From NCBI GenBank assembly GCA_963680875.1, contig OY804588.1, forward strand, positions 81,368,829-81,432,828: 64,000 nt of DNA. Reading direction: 5' to 3'. Positions 57,201-58,195 of this stretch are shown piece after piece (within the stretch, counting starts at the first letter, position 1; each line of letters begins with the position of its first letter). This DNA comes from Bathymodiolus brooksi. Its lineage: Eukaryota; Mollusca; Bivalvia; Mytilida; Modiolidae. A program made the translations under genes and the position numbers. The notes beneath the pieces were generated by a model. That model saw only the letters and a program-made list of their open reading frames with translations, had not been told where the DNA came from and did no database searches.

Positions 57201-57871
57201 TTAAATCGGAAATTGTTCATGCTTGTGGAGATTTGCCTATTTGTTACAATAGTCTGATCAACCATTTTTAAAAGTTGTGAGTTCGAATCCAGCTCATGAC
57301 AAGATGATGCAACAATATTATGTAATAAATAAATATTTCAATAAAAAGCTTGTATGCACAACTCCTATATTTAAAATGAGAATTTCAAGTTGTCTTTTAT
57401 GAAAGAAAAAAGAATGCAGGGGAGCAAACAGTTTTATTTCAAAAGTAACATTTCATGTTATCATTTATTTTATTTTTATTTCAGTGTCTGTTAGATATAT
57501 TTGTTAAAAACCAAGATGTAAAGATTTGTCCAATAAATGAGAAAGAAACGGAAGAAATTCCAACCAAAGAAGAAAGTATTCAAGCCAAGTGTATACCAAA
57601 TGGTGAACATGTCGGAAGTGTTGATGATAAAAATGAGAACACACGAAACTTGAAAACAGAAGACTTGTCAGATAAAGAGAACACTGGGAATGATACAAGT
57701 ATAGGTTTGACAGATGAAGAGAGCGATAATCATGGTGACAATACAAAGCATATACAACAGGCAAAAGAAACTAAAGAATTAATTGAAAGTATGCAGTATA
57801 TGGTTGAAGAAGAAAGTAACAGAAAACCTGGTAAAACAAGTTCTAAATCTAAATCATGTAATCTGTTGTAA
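94..57871 (+). CDS. Macro-TIR-TIR-TIR-like protein with C-terminal CaaX box (12 visible exons, 5' partial)
   Basis: Exons: 94-239, 3015-3189, 4515-4632, 23433-23606, 24172-24362, 26810-26983, 27982-28223, 30237-30373, 49778-49963, 53534-54159, 56426-56528, 57485-57871. All introns are GT-AG, the phases agree at every junction, and the join gives 885 codons plus TAA. Domains (residue 1 = codon at 95): Macro-like about 22-200 with GDIT at 30-33 and [13 protein letters not shown] at 135-147; TIR1 about 212-325 (YDVFVTY, then [12 protein letters not shown]); TIR2 about 367-510 (YDIFISYS, then [12 protein letters not shown]); TIR-like 3 about 559-690 ([20 protein letters not shown]); acidic tail 758-885 ending KSKSCNLL. 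Known families: Macro domains bind ADP-ribose; TIR domains signal or consume NAD. I infer an immune or NAD/ADPR signalling role at membranes. Frame is open back to the acceptor at 93; M6 (110) could be the start if the upstream exon is leader, otherwise more coding lies off-window. No orthologue name is claimed. Confidence 0.85.
255..540 (-). repeat. SINE family B copy (tRNA-like head), decayed
   Basis: Shares with the copies at 3197-3568 and 56714-57090 the attgttgtttaatgcc tail, the block tagttggatttttatagtg, and a tRNA-like head with a B-box-like gggctcgaatcc near 510. It lies in intron 1, in opposite orientation to the gene. Confidence 0.75.
785..1482 (+). repeat. Dispersed 700-bp repeat, copy 1 (intron 1)
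   Basis: From tagcatcgtgttatcgg to ctttaacatcttttac it matches, in reverse complement and nearly end to end, the segment 34934-35625 inside intron 8. No long ORF. It may be the 5' region of a larger DNA transposon, since a hAT-like N-terminal ORF lies 600 bp further on. Confidence 0.8.
1483..2065. other. Intron 1 stretch without recognised gene
   Basis: AT-rich sequence with no open frame of note. It contains an inverted pair, tctgattagttaatttcgg near 1840 and attatctaatcagag near 1865. Possibly a continuation of the transposon represented by 785-1482, but nothing decisive is visible. Confidence 0.4.
2066..2212 (+). pseudogene. Small ORF resembling a hAT/ZMYM-type transposase N-terminus
   Basis: 48 codons from ATG at 2066 to TAA at 2210. 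[20 protein letters not shown] followed by an Asp/Ser-rich stretch resembles the N-terminal leader of hAT-type transposases, which often begin with a basic Phe-Phe motif before a zinc finger. No zinc finger or catalytic domain follows, so if real this is a truncated remnant. Resemblance is by eye only. Confidence 0.35.
2213..2687. other. Intron 1 stretch without recognised gene
   Basis: No significant ORF. A degenerate tandem of a motif containing tacccccaaatgaagagc and tacccccagatgaaaaaac (2348-2432) is visible and is possibly the end of a DNA transposon. Confidence 0.4.
2701..2971 (+). mobile_element. SINE family A, full-length copy with 13-bp target-site duplication
   Basis: tRNA-like head (gggccgtcatgatcatg, A-box-like atggtagttgga, B-box-like gatttcgaaccc), then the body with accaataaaactgaccgcc and the tail atataactgaaatattgttg. 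It is flanked by perfect direct repeats tcaaagatcaaat at 2688-2700 and 2972-2984, as expected of LINE-mobilised insertion. The insertion ends 43 bp before exon 2. Confidence 0.9.
3015..3189 (+). CDS. Exon 2: Macro domain, glycine-rich loop and middle
   Basis: Acceptor cgacag ends at 3014; donor gtatgt at 3190. Phase 1 in, phase 2 out. Encodes residues 49-106 plus two bases of codon 107, beginning [14 protein letters not shown], which fits the Macro Gly-rich loop and following helix. A SINE ends 43 bp upstream and another starts 7 bp downstream of the donor, so the exon is tightly bracketed by retroposons. Confidence 0.8.
3197..3568 (-). mobile_element. SINE family B, near full-length, target duplication at the exon 2 donor
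   Basis: Minus-strand head ending near 3568 (read as cactgcatcggtggtgtaat) with tRNA-like box B around 3510; tail gagtgagtgagttatt at 3203. Flanked by ggtatgta at 3189-3196 and 3569-3576, so the target duplication overlaps the exon 2 splice donor. Open frames inside are SINE artefacts. Confidence 0.85.
3683..4385 (+). mobile_element. Helitron-like/pearl-type repeat with tandem core of about 150-165 bp
   Basis: Head ggcaatgtaagcttttgccatcac at 3690 is shared with 31551 and 48570. It is followed by about four core units, each carrying a tctgaaacc-type motif, an aacttggtaggaagc-type motif, and caattcttgtttctgattgg. It resembles the pearl elements of bivalves. No coding capacity. It fills most of intron 2. 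Confidence 0.75.
4515..4632 (+). CDS. Exon 3: Macro domain, second phosphate-binding loop
   Basis: Acceptor tttttaag (AAG rather than CAG) ends at 4514; donor gtaaaa at 4633. Phase 2 in, phase 0 out. Ends with [13 protein letters not shown], matching the Macro-domain strand plus G-T-G loop that binds the ADP-ribose phosphates. The conserved Gly after GNQ is supplied by the first codon of exon 4, 18.8 kb away. Confidence 0.85.
4633..5492. other. Start of intron 3, no gene
   Basis: Contains an imperfect direct repeat: ttcctgaaagttttcatgag near 4922 and ttccttaaagttttcatgag near 5143, with related flanks. From about 5300 the sequence grades into the left flank of the 40-bp array (ttctggaataacc at 5488), which is the edge of a dispersed element also found at 63852. 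Confidence 0.5.
5493..21998 (+). repeat. Giant 40-bp minisatellite array, about 412 units (16.5 kb)
   Basis: Head-to-tail unit of 40 bp: ataaccttcatcaggtacgc followed by tcaaaatcataaagattaga. Length divided by period gives about 412 units. Variant sites include ataacc/acaacc, cgctc/cactc/cggtc/ctgtc, tcaaaatc/tcacaatc and gattaga/gattgta. The register is unbroken from 5493 to 12440, broken by one 27-bp unit at 12441-12467, and unbroken again to the end. Large blocks are duplicated (see findings). It occupies intron 3, between the two halves of the Macro domain. No spacers and no ORFs. Confidence 0.97.
22041..22410 (+). repeat. 22-bp tandem array, about 17 units
   Basis: Unit gggcctaaacaggatagctaaa, with occasional gcacct in place of gggcct. 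It starts 43 bp after the 40-bp array, within the same dispersed element. A single diverged unit (gggcttaaacagaatagcc) is present in the unexpanded copy near 63942. Confidence 0.95.
22411..22560 (+). repeat. Right flank of the array-bearing dispersed element
   Basis: Segments gaggtcagctatgaaag and ttttataataattacattat through gccgaagcactgatta match, in reverse complement, the copy at 63312-63582, showing where the dispersed element ends. Confidence 0.7.
22579..22758 (+). mobile_element. MITE with cagtcaaacctg termini
   Basis: Begins tacagtcaaacctgcccatg and ends with the partial inverted form cttgaaacaggtctgact. The interior has repeated aaaggtcacc/ttaagaggtcacc motifs in both orientations. 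The same family occurs at 22953, 24440, 29424, 52640 and 54929. TA-flanked ends suggest a Tc1/mariner-type origin. Confidence 0.65.
22791..22925 (+). repeat. Short tandem repeat, about 31 bp, 4-5 units
   Basis: Unit aatctgacactatcactcag followed by gggagataa, with cactcactcactc variants; local minisatellite in intron 3. Confidence 0.85.
22953..23118 (+). mobile_element. MITE with cagtcaaacctg termini, second subfamily
   Basis: Starts tacagtcaaacctgctttag and ends aagacaggttttactgta, giving imperfect terminal inverted repeats. The interior has gtatttagtgaccacctgtc. Its right end was carried into the adjacent 140-bp duplication. Confidence 0.7.
23111..23432 (+). repeat. 140-bp tandem duplication of the exon 4 splice acceptor
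   Basis: The block running from ttactgtaatattataa through the polypyrimidine tract, acceptor attatag and exon start recurs at 23111, 23251 and 23391 (period 140). The first two copies carry decoy acceptors ending at 23152 and 23292 followed by agatttaggctgtcagatg, then diverge into MITE sequence. Confidence 0.9.
23433..23606 (+). CDS. Exon 4: Macro domain C-terminal helix and strand
   Basis: Acceptor attatag ends at 23432, donor gtaagt at 23607, phase 0 at both ends (58 codons). Encodes [20 protein letters not shown] and then a strand (CIKLVVYQD), the expected last helix and strand of a Macro domain. Two decayed copies of its acceptor and first 30 bases lie 140 and 280 bp upstream. Confidence 0.85.
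23700..23945 (+). repeat. Dispersed molluscan-type repeat (cgtccgtcc motif) in intron 4
   Basis: Non-coding block beginning ttattccatcgccaacgaag, with cgttcgtccgtccttccat and aaggtcataggtctaaggtc, ending gccacgcttttcgttgccct. The composition resembles the pearl-type group; only one copy is in the window, so the assignment is tentative. Confidence 0.45.
23999..24076 (-). mobile_element. SINE family A 3' fragment
   Basis: Carries cgccactttcaacaatattt and cagttttatgggtggagg, the reverse complement of the SINE A tail. It lies next to the duplicated exon 5 acceptor. Confidence 0.75.
24081..24192 (+). repeat. 56-bp tandem duplication of the exon 5 splice acceptor
   Basis: tatgatgtttaccaagataa at 24081 recurs at 24137, so a second acceptor (atttcag ending 24115) precedes the real one (24171). 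The duplicate is followed by agtgataagttagaggtc, equal to the exon 5 start. Confidence 0.92.
24172..24362 (+). CDS. Exon 5: TIR domain 1, first half
   Basis: Acceptor atttcag ends at 24171; donor gtaatt at 24363; phase 0 in, 2 out. Encodes residues 205-267 with [15 protein letters not shown] (TIR strand A and box 1) and [19 protein letters not shown] (region of helix C). A duplicate of the acceptor and of the first 17 bases sits 56 bp upstream. Confidence 0.88.
24440..24592 (-). mobile_element. MITE, cagtcaaacctg family, reversed fragment
   Basis: Contains tggcctcttaaaagaggttc and gcttaatagaggtgaccaca, reverse complement of the interior of the 22579 copy; ends gggcaggtttacctgtat. Confidence 0.7.
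24938..25092. repeat. Long near-perfect hairpin (palindromic MITE) in intron 5
   Basis: Left arm aaggattgatcgaaattatt ... aaataacctcaatca ... gtacacacccttgcgtaacc; right arm is its inverse, ending gtgatcaatcctt, with a loop of about 8 bases (cgatacaa). Arms are roughly 70 bp with few mismatches. It would fold in the pre-mRNA. Confidence 0.88.
25093..26290. other. Intron 5 middle, no gene
   Basis: Includes a repeat-like block near 25430-25720 starting taccccccagggggg-type sequence, with ccatctgtccgtctttccgt, similar in style to 23700-23945. Open frames (25510-25692, 26012-26251) are short, on the minus strand and without domain signal. Nothing else is recognised. Confidence 0.45.
26299..26449. 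repeat. Palindromic element in intron 5
   Basis: aaataaatcatggaagccag followed by aatgtgttttgag at 26299 is repeated inverted as ctcaaaacacattctggctt ending near 26449. Arms about 45 bp and a spacer of about 60 bp that is itself partly self-complementary. A foldback MITE. Confidence 0.85.
26810..26983 (+). CDS. Exon 6: TIR domain 1, second half
   Basis: Acceptor ttttacag ends at 26809; donor gtaggt at 26984; phase 2 in and out. It opens [19 protein letters not shown], the standard TIR strand D and box-2-like segment, and continues through the last strand and helix to YFDC. It completes the TIR begun in exon 5. Confidence 0.85.
27011..27172 (-). mobile_element. SINE family B fragment in intron 6
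   Basis: Tail tgagtgattgttgtttaatg at 27021 and cttagttggatttttatact at 27131 match SINE B reverse complement; the tRNA-like head is missing. Confidence 0.7.
27582..27834 (+). mobile_element. SINE family A, full-length, 8-bp target duplication
   Basis: gtatggtagttggatttaca at the head, B-box gttgtgagttcgaatcc, body accaataaaaactgactgcc, tail ttgttgaaagtggcattaaa. Flanked by tatttaat at 27574-27581 and 27835-27842. Lies in intron 6. Confidence 0.9.
27982..28223 (+). CDS. Exon 7: linker and TIR domain 2, first half
   Basis: Acceptor ttattgtag ends at 27981; donor gtaaat at 28224; phase 2 in, 1 out. Encodes a linker of about 40 residues followed by [16 protein letters not shown] (TIR box 1) and [12 protein letters not shown] (strand B and BB loop). 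The splice to exon 8 builds TMGNMW, the conserved Gly-x-x-Trp of TIR helix C. Confidence 0.88.
28224..28731. other. Intron 7 start: diverged foldback, no gene
   Basis: Blocks ccctcacccgaccaaccatt at about 28330 and gaccattggagaaatggagg at about 28580 are loosely inverted copies, suggesting a decayed foldback MITE. No coding signal. Confidence 0.45.
28732..28925 (+). repeat. Tandem repeat of about 63-68 bp, three units
   Basis: tatataactattggacgtta recurs starting near 28741, 28804 and 28872, with the caatgtcaccatgacaaatcgagg segment in each; the second unit has a 5-bp insertion. Confidence 0.9.
28926..29423. other. Intron 7 middle, nothing recognised
   Basis: AT-rich sequence without ORFs, inverted repeats or matches to other repeats in the window. 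Confidence 0.4.
29424..29616 (+). mobile_element. MITE, cagtcaaacctg family
   Basis: Starts ccagtcaaacctgtcttgtg and ends gcaggtgtgactgta; interior aggtggtcactaaatacagg. Imperfect terminal inverted repeats as in the 22953 copy. Confidence 0.75.
29617..30236. other. Intron 7 end, no gene
   Basis: One tRNA-like box B (ggattcgaaccta near 29888) and the inverted pair ttgtcacctgaggtcaag/aagggtgacaagtgacaag near 30012 suggest a decayed retroposon; too short to classify. Confidence 0.35.
30237..30373 (+). CDS. Exon 8: TIR domain 2, middle
   Basis: Too short and without its own start, so only visible through homology and splice phase. Acceptor tttacag ends at 30236, donor gtaagt at 30374; phase 1 in, 0 out. 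Encodes [15 protein letters not shown] and [20 protein letters not shown], a well-conserved TIR strand D and helix D, then ALARHLAC. Confidence 0.85.
30660..30951 (+). repeat. 27-bp tandem array, about 10.7 units
   Basis: Unit tgttcccacagtgtggtatt followed by ttagaac. Because 27 is divisible by three, several frames stay open and produce repetitive ORFs on both strands (for example LFPQCGILE); these are artefacts. Lies in intron 8 close to exon 8. Confidence 0.95.
31330..31526 (+). mobile_element. SINE family B fragment
   Basis: attggtatttgttacttctc, caaagactggttggctcag and gtctacccacggactattgt match the SINE B body on the + strand. The tRNA-like head is missing. Confidence 0.75.
31537..31908 (+). 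mobile_element. Helitron-like/pearl-type element, left part (interrupted)
   Basis: Starts agttcaccttgccaaaggta, with head gtgagcttttgccatcactt and two core units. It stops abruptly within the core motif caggcaattcttg and resumes at 48189 with the same bases, so the 16.3-kb segment between is an insertion. Confidence 0.85.
32056..32148 (+). pseudogene. Short ORF in the left end of the 16.3-kb insertion
   Basis: ATG to TGA, 30 codons, [20 protein letters not shown] at its start. Codon composition looks protein-like and it sits in a GC-richer patch, but no family is recognised and it ends before the foldback arm begins. Possibly the 5' remnant of a transposon gene. Confidence 0.3.
32217..33501 (+). 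repeat. Foldback left arm
   Basis: Starts gtaccactaggaaatagaaa and ends cctatgtaaacgccgt. It is the reverse complement of 45063-46646 apart from array length, scattered changes and one MITE. Order: outer unique part, 40-bp array, then about 600 bp AT-rich unique part. Confidence 0.93.
32335..32895 (+). repeat. 40-bp tandem array in the left foldback arm
   Basis: Unit ttttaaatttgcattgtcgt followed by gggattttagcgtttttcct, interspersed with 20-bp half units (tttatatttgcgtttttcct). About 14 units. Unrelated in sequence to the intron 3 array although also 40 bp. ORFs here are repeat artefacts. Confidence 0.93.
33502..34933. other. Centre of the insertion, left part, no gene
   Basis: AT-rich, short unsupported ORFs only. 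A block near 33890-34020 (cactggcggagcaagg ... ctgctggatccgcacctg) looks like fragments of a DNA transposon end. Nothing else is recognised. Confidence 0.4.
34934..35625 (-). repeat. Dispersed 700-bp repeat, copy 2 (reverse)
   Basis: Reverse complement of 785-1482 with a few per cent differences by eye, including ccgatatacgggatgg/ccatatatcggccctg and catgacagttacatgacagg/cctgtcatgtaactgtcatg. Confidence 0.85.
35626..36205. other. AT-rich stretch before the LINE fragment
   Basis: No ORF with domain signal; homopolymer T/A runs; nothing recognised. Confidence 0.4.
36206..37353 (+). mobile_element. 5'-truncated LINE (reverse-transcriptase ORF C-terminus)
   Basis: Two frames, 36226-36822 and 36836-37213, separated by a +1 shift, encode the C-terminal part of a LINE polyprotein. 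[18 protein letters not shown] is the thumb-like motif after the RT domain, and [17 protein letters not shown] is the terminal Cys/His knuckle. The catalytic RT and endonuclease are absent (5' truncation, typical of LINE insertion). It ends ttgaataaaaaaaataataa near 37340-37360, an A-rich 3' tail. Confidence 0.85.
36226..37213 (+). pseudogene. LINE ORF2-like C-terminal pseudogene with one frameshift
   Basis: Residues from 36226 ([20 protein letters not shown]) run to a stop at 36822, and the second frame from 36836 ([20 protein letters not shown]) runs to 37213. One indel between KLSKLT and the second frame breaks the protein. Best compared with CR1/Jockey-group LINE C-termini; clade not certain. 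Confidence 0.8.
37361..38254. other. AT-rich stretch, no gene
   Basis: Near 38080-38200 there are several copies of a tgatggaca motif with cgcgg neighbours (for example gtcatgatggacacaaaag); a loosely similar block occurs at 41910-41990. Possibly ends of a decayed DNA transposon. Otherwise nothing. Confidence 0.35.
38260..38468 (+). mobile_element. MITE with CAGGGGCGGATCCAG ends and 5-bp target duplication, copy 1
   Basis: Starts caggggcggatccaggattt and ends gggggggcgcccctg. Flanked by gtctc at 38255-38259 and 38469-38473. It contains an internal direct duplication of the ggggtaattcgtgtgaaaaa block (38311 and 38393). Ends and duplication size fit a hAT-like group, though Transib-like is possible. 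Confidence 0.85.
38474..41040. other. Centre of the insertion, nothing gene-like
   Basis: AT-rich. Notable only: a GAGAGTG-rich imperfect palindrome near 39020-39115 (ggtcggacacagag, gtcggagtgagagtgagagt) and a SINE A tail fragment at 40735-40790. ORFs 39194-39391 and 39609-39821 have no support. Confidence 0.4.
40735..40790 (-). mobile_element. SINE family A tail fragment, decayed
   Basis: gtgtttaaacgtcacttttc and aacaatagttcagttatat match the SINE A 3' end in reverse complement. Confidence 0.55.
41030..41115 (+). repeat. LINE-type 3' tail with (tgtta)n microsatellite
   Basis: gatttaataaactatgttat followed by seven to eight tgtta units at 41075-41112. Pentamer tails following a taataaa motif are typical 3' ends of CR1-like LINEs. 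A similar 3' end without a clear pentamer run is at 41525-41600. Confidence 0.5.
41116..42249. other. Centre of the insertion, no gene
   Basis: Contains a LINE-type 3' end near 41525-41600 (gccctcctggggccctgatt) and a CpG-rich block at 41890-42030 (gcggccgcgag-like, gatcgcggacttcc). No supported ORF. Confidence 0.4.
42250..42354. repeat. 105-bp palindrome, left end of the Harbinger remnant
   Basis: gttagagtatattaagtgaa ... ggttaagaagggg, a central cggagcgagcgaagcaatgc, then the inverse ending tatactctaac. Near-perfect arms of about 42 bp. Confidence 0.93.
42441..42557 (+). pseudogene. Myb/SANT-like Harbinger protein, N-terminal fragment with premature stop
   Basis: [10 protein letters not shown], then TGA at 42471-42473, then [20 protein letters not shown] in the same frame, ending at TAA 42555. 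The basic N-terminus plus Trp and the EK-x4-L/M-x-E-x-Y pattern is the start of the Myb/SANT-like DNA-binding protein encoded by PIF/Harbinger transposons. Truncated after about 37 residues. Confidence 0.65.
42554..42934 (-). pseudogene. PIF/Harbinger transposase (HARBI1-like) N-terminal fragment
   Basis: Reading down from 42934: [40 protein letters not shown], then ESSTFRNRA. Known family: HARBI1-like transposases begin with an Arg-rich segment, Asp-Pro-Leu-Asp and an YRF-x-R-x-x-I helix. The catalytic DDE region is missing; after RNRA the sequence no longer follows the family, so an internal deletion is likely. Confidence 0.75.
43200..43460. repeat. Degenerate tandem/inverted ttaag repeats
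   Basis: Three related blocks (tttatgaataccacttaag at 43278, similar at 43357, and tttatgaatacgggcccag at 43440) with inverted cttaagg/ccttaag pairs; probably a MITE end inserted in the Harbinger remnant. Confidence 0.55.
43455..43797. repeat. Foldback in the Harbinger remnant plus poly-G tract
   Basis: agctgcattaaaaatgaaac ... gaagtgcccgacaacgtaa on the left is inverted at 43720-43797; an inner pair around tttggtatcaaataatcgta is at 43533 and 43590-43612. A run of about 12 G is at 43651-43662. Minus-strand ORF 43597-43848 crosses this structure and is not supported. Confidence 0.65.
43975..44078. repeat. 105-bp palindrome, right end of the Harbinger remnant
   Basis: Reverse-oriented partner of 42250-42354 (central gtcgcatcgcttcgctcctc), ending tatactctaac. 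Confidence 0.93.
44079..45062. other. Centre of the insertion, right end
   Basis: AT-rich. Segment 44815-44905 (gattattgtgtattgaatag, ataaataaacaataatataa) is a diverged partial copy of the foldback-arm interior (compare 45460-45575), so pieces of the arm were duplicated more than once. No gene. Confidence 0.45.
45579..45764 (-). mobile_element. MITE with CAGGGGCGGATCCAG ends, copy 2, inserted in one arm only
   Basis: Starts caggggcggatccagagggg and ends ggaaccgcccctg, flanked by atact at 45574-45578 and 45765-45769. The left arm at the matching position (near 32970-32985) lacks it and shows a single atact equivalent, an empty site. Confidence 0.9.
45866..46545 (-). repeat. 40-bp tandem array in the right foldback arm
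   Basis: Unit aggaaaaacgctaaaatccc followed by acgacaatgcaaatttaaa plus one base; about 16-17 units with some 20-bp half units; inverse of 32335-32895. Its long ORFs on both strands are repeat artefacts. Confidence 0.93.
46647..48188. other. Right end piece of the 16.3-kb insertion
   Basis: Mostly AT-rich. A GC-richer patch near 47119-47300 has a broken protein-like reading: ATG 47119 [19 protein letters not shown], then in the next frame [20 protein letters not shown] from 47184. The last 200 bp carry a direct repeat (gatgaaggtacggaatcag at 48003 and 48152, each followed by c-c/t-cga-n-ttgcgacga). Family not recognised. Confidence 0.45.
48189..48391 (+). mobile_element. Helitron-like/pearl-type element, right part (interrupted)
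   Basis: Resumes at ggcaattcttgtttctgatt, continues with one full core unit (cttggccaaatgaaacg, tatggaaggtcctctataaa) and ends near the second cttctcc. It completes the element begun at 31537. Confidence 0.85.
48551..49086 (+). mobile_element. Complete Helitron-like/pearl-type element with 3' hairpin and CTAG end
   Basis: Starts agttcaccctgccaaaggca, has three core units, and ends ggtgagcgacacaggctcag, loop, ctgagcctctag followed by t. The 7-bp stem GGCTCAG/CTGAGCC at 49064-49081 just before CTAG|T resembles the 3' end of Helitrons (hairpin then CTRR, insertion before T). Confidence 0.75.
49087..49777. other. End of intron 8, no gene
   Basis: One hairpin, taccacggttttccgagttt at 49490 with its inverse ending at 49533 (tccggaaaactgtggta). 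Otherwise AT-rich intron leading to the exon 9 acceptor. Confidence 0.6.
49778..49963 (+). CDS. Exon 9: TIR domain 2, C-terminal part
   Basis: Acceptor acttccag ends at 49777; donor gtaaat at 49964; phase 0 at both ends (62 codons). Begins [18 protein letters not shown], the last TIR strand (Ile-Pro-Val-Leu), followed by a helix predicted from [17 protein letters not shown]. It is separated from exon 8 by the 19.4-kb intron 8. Confidence 0.83.
50081..50144 (-). mobile_element. SINE family A, 3' part, split by a Helitron-like insertion
   Basis: ttatggtgtttaatgccact and tatggcggtcagttttatt; the SINE resumes at about 52389 on the far side of the nested element. Confidence 0.8.
50145..52388 (+). 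mobile_element. Helitron-like/pearl-type element with 332-bp higher-order repeat
   Basis: Begins with a perfect 14-bp inverted repeat (agttcacctggacc, aaa, ggtccaggtgaact), then the head gccatcacttggcgtccgtc and an array of two alternating core monomers of about 160-170 bp. atgattaaagccaaactg recurs at 50567, 50899, 51231, 51563 and 51895, exactly 332 bp apart. It ends aaccaggtgaacgatacagg ctcttga. ORFs inside ([18 protein letters not shown] types) recur once per unit and are not genes. Confidence 0.88.
52389..52547 (-). mobile_element. SINE family A, tRNA-like part, split by a Helitron-like insertion
   Basis: ggttgatggaggaaactgga, then gagcgggaatcaaacttaca and ctatcatacgatcacaatgg, i.e. the SINE A head in reverse complement. 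Together with 50081-50144 it forms one SINE copy. Confidence 0.8.
52640..52805 (-). mobile_element. MITE, cagtcaaacctg family
   Basis: atacagttatacctgtatta at the left and cttaatagagctgaccgcat then gaaggtttgaatata at the right; interior aaagaaaaagtgacctttta. Confidence 0.7.
52979..53144. repeat. Palindromic element in intron 9
   Basis: cgtattcaatgcctcagatt and taatatttactggcggtaaa at the left are inverted at the right as tttaccaccagtgaatatta and gtctgaggcattgaatatg. Arms about 48 bp; a foldback MITE. Confidence 0.88.
53145..53533. other. End of intron 9, nothing recognised
   Basis: AT-rich sequence leading to the polypyrimidine tract and acceptor of exon 10; no repeat match within the window. 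Confidence 0.5.
53534..54159 (+). CDS. Exon 10: degenerate third TIR-like domain
   Basis: Largest internal exon; acceptor atttttag ends at 53533, donor gtatta at 54160; phase 0 in, 2 out. Residues 515-723. [18 protein letters not shown] resembles TIR strand A and helix A, and [19 protein letters not shown] resembles strand D and helix D. The BB loop and helix C region ([15 protein letters not shown]) lacks the Gly-x-x-Trp seen in TIR2, so this looks like a catalytically dead, structural TIR. The rest (IWTTYQKKC to VMKSLS) is helical and unassigned. Confidence 0.82.
54250..54606 (+). mobile_element. SINE family B, near full-length
   Basis: Head tgcatcaggggtgtaatgat, body attggtatttgttgcttctt and gtctacccgtagactgttgt, tail ggcgttaaacaacaatcact followed by cactc repeats. 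Intron 10. Confidence 0.85.
54696..54803 (-). mobile_element. SINE family A, tRNA-like half
   Basis: cttcgccatgagtgggatgc, aaactcacaacttcagtggc and ccatatgatcacgacggccc are the SINE A head in reverse complement. Confidence 0.8.
54826..54888 (+). mobile_element. SINE family B tail fragment
   Basis: cttgccataatatggctgaa and gctgacgtaaaacaacattc match the SINE B 3' end. Confidence 0.7.
54929..55105 (+). mobile_element. MITE, cagtcaaacctg-like ends
   Basis: ttacagttaaacctgtctaa at the left and gtgtagaaggtttcactgca at the right; interior cctgtataa motifs rather than the gtcacc motifs of the other copies, so a separate subfamily. Confidence 0.6.
55193..55325 (-). mobile_element. SINE family A, 3' half
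   Basis: atggtgtttaatgccacttt, gtggcgatcagttttattgg and ctgacaaactttatcacata; head missing. Confidence 0.85.
55326..55526. other. Intron 10 spacer, nothing recognised
   Basis: AT-rich; no repeat or ORF signal. Confidence 0.4.
55527..55787 (+). mobile_element. SINE family A, near full-length
   Basis: ggggctgtcgtggtcatgat head, B-box gatttgagtttgaatcc, body tcctccaccaataaaactaa, tail gaaatattgttgatcatggc. Confidence 0.88.
55788..56425. other. End of intron 10, no gene
   Basis: Overlapping short ORFs on both strands around 56127-56352 are AT-driven and unsupported. Nothing else is recognised before the exon 11 acceptor. Confidence 0.45.
56426..56528 (+). CDS. Exon 11: short linker exon
   Basis: Acceptor atattacag ends at 56425, donor gtatgt at 56529; phase 2 in, 0 out. 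Encodes 34 residues including [20 protein letters not shown], a mixed hydrophobic helix of unknown role. Support is frame continuity and splice sites; no domain is recognised. Confidence 0.7.
56714..57090 (+). mobile_element. SINE family B, full-length, 8-bp target duplication
   Basis: Head acgcatcggtggtgtaatgg with A-box-like gtaatggttagcg and B-box-like gtgggttaaagcc; tail gagttggcattaaacaacaa. Flanked by gatgttga at 56706-56713 and 57091-57098. Intron 11. Confidence 0.88.
57272..57332 (+). mobile_element. SINE family A fragment
   Basis: gttgtgagttcgaatccagc followed by tgatgcaacaatattatgta, the B-box region of SINE A only. Confidence 0.6.
57485..57871 (+). CDS. Exon 12: acidic tail with polybasic CaaX terminus, stop codon
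   Basis: Acceptor atttcag ends at 57484; phase 0; TAA at 57869-57871. After [16 protein letters not shown], about 110 residues are rich in Glu, Asp, Lys, Thr and Ser with no hydrophobic core, so probably disordered. The end reads [16 protein letters not shown]: Cys four from the end, two following residues, and Leu last, preceded by Lys/Arg. In known proteins a CaaL box directs geranylgeranylation and the basic patch assists membrane binding; here this is inference from sequence. Confidence 0.83.
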   Translation, partial: CLLDIFVKNQDVKICPINEKETEEIPTKEESIQAKCIPNGEHVGSVDDKNENTRNLKTEDLSDKENTGNDTSIGLTDEESDNHGDNTKHIQQAKETKELIESMQYMVEEESNRKPGKTSSKSKSCNLL

Positions 57872-57899
57872 TTATTTTTTTATAGCCTTAGTAATGTTA

Positions 57900-58163
57900 A
57901 AGGGGCTGTCATGGTCATGACCGTATGGTAGTTGAATTTACAAGTACCTATGATATCAGTGCCAATCACCACTAATGTTGTGAGTTAGAATCTCGCTCAT
58001 GGTGAGGTCAGCTAAATACAACATTATGTGATAAGATTTGTAAGTGACTTGCGACAGGTCGGTGGTTTTCTCCGGGTACTCTGGTTTCCTCCACCAATAA
58101 AACTTACCACCACGATATAACTGATATACAGTTGAATGTGGTGCTAAACACCATAACTAATCC
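57900..58163 (+). mobile_element. SINE family A, near full-length, just after the stop codon
   Basis: ggggctgtcatggtcatgac head, gttgtgagttagaatctcgc box B, body cctccaccaataaaacttac, tail tgaatgtggtgctaaacacc. It begins 29 bp after the TAA of exon 12, so it probably contributes to the 3' UTR; its own aataaaac at 58096 or aataaaataa near 58317 could serve as poly(A) signals. Confidence 0.88.
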
Positions 58164-58195
58164 TGACCAAAACAAGCTTCATCATATAATATTAT

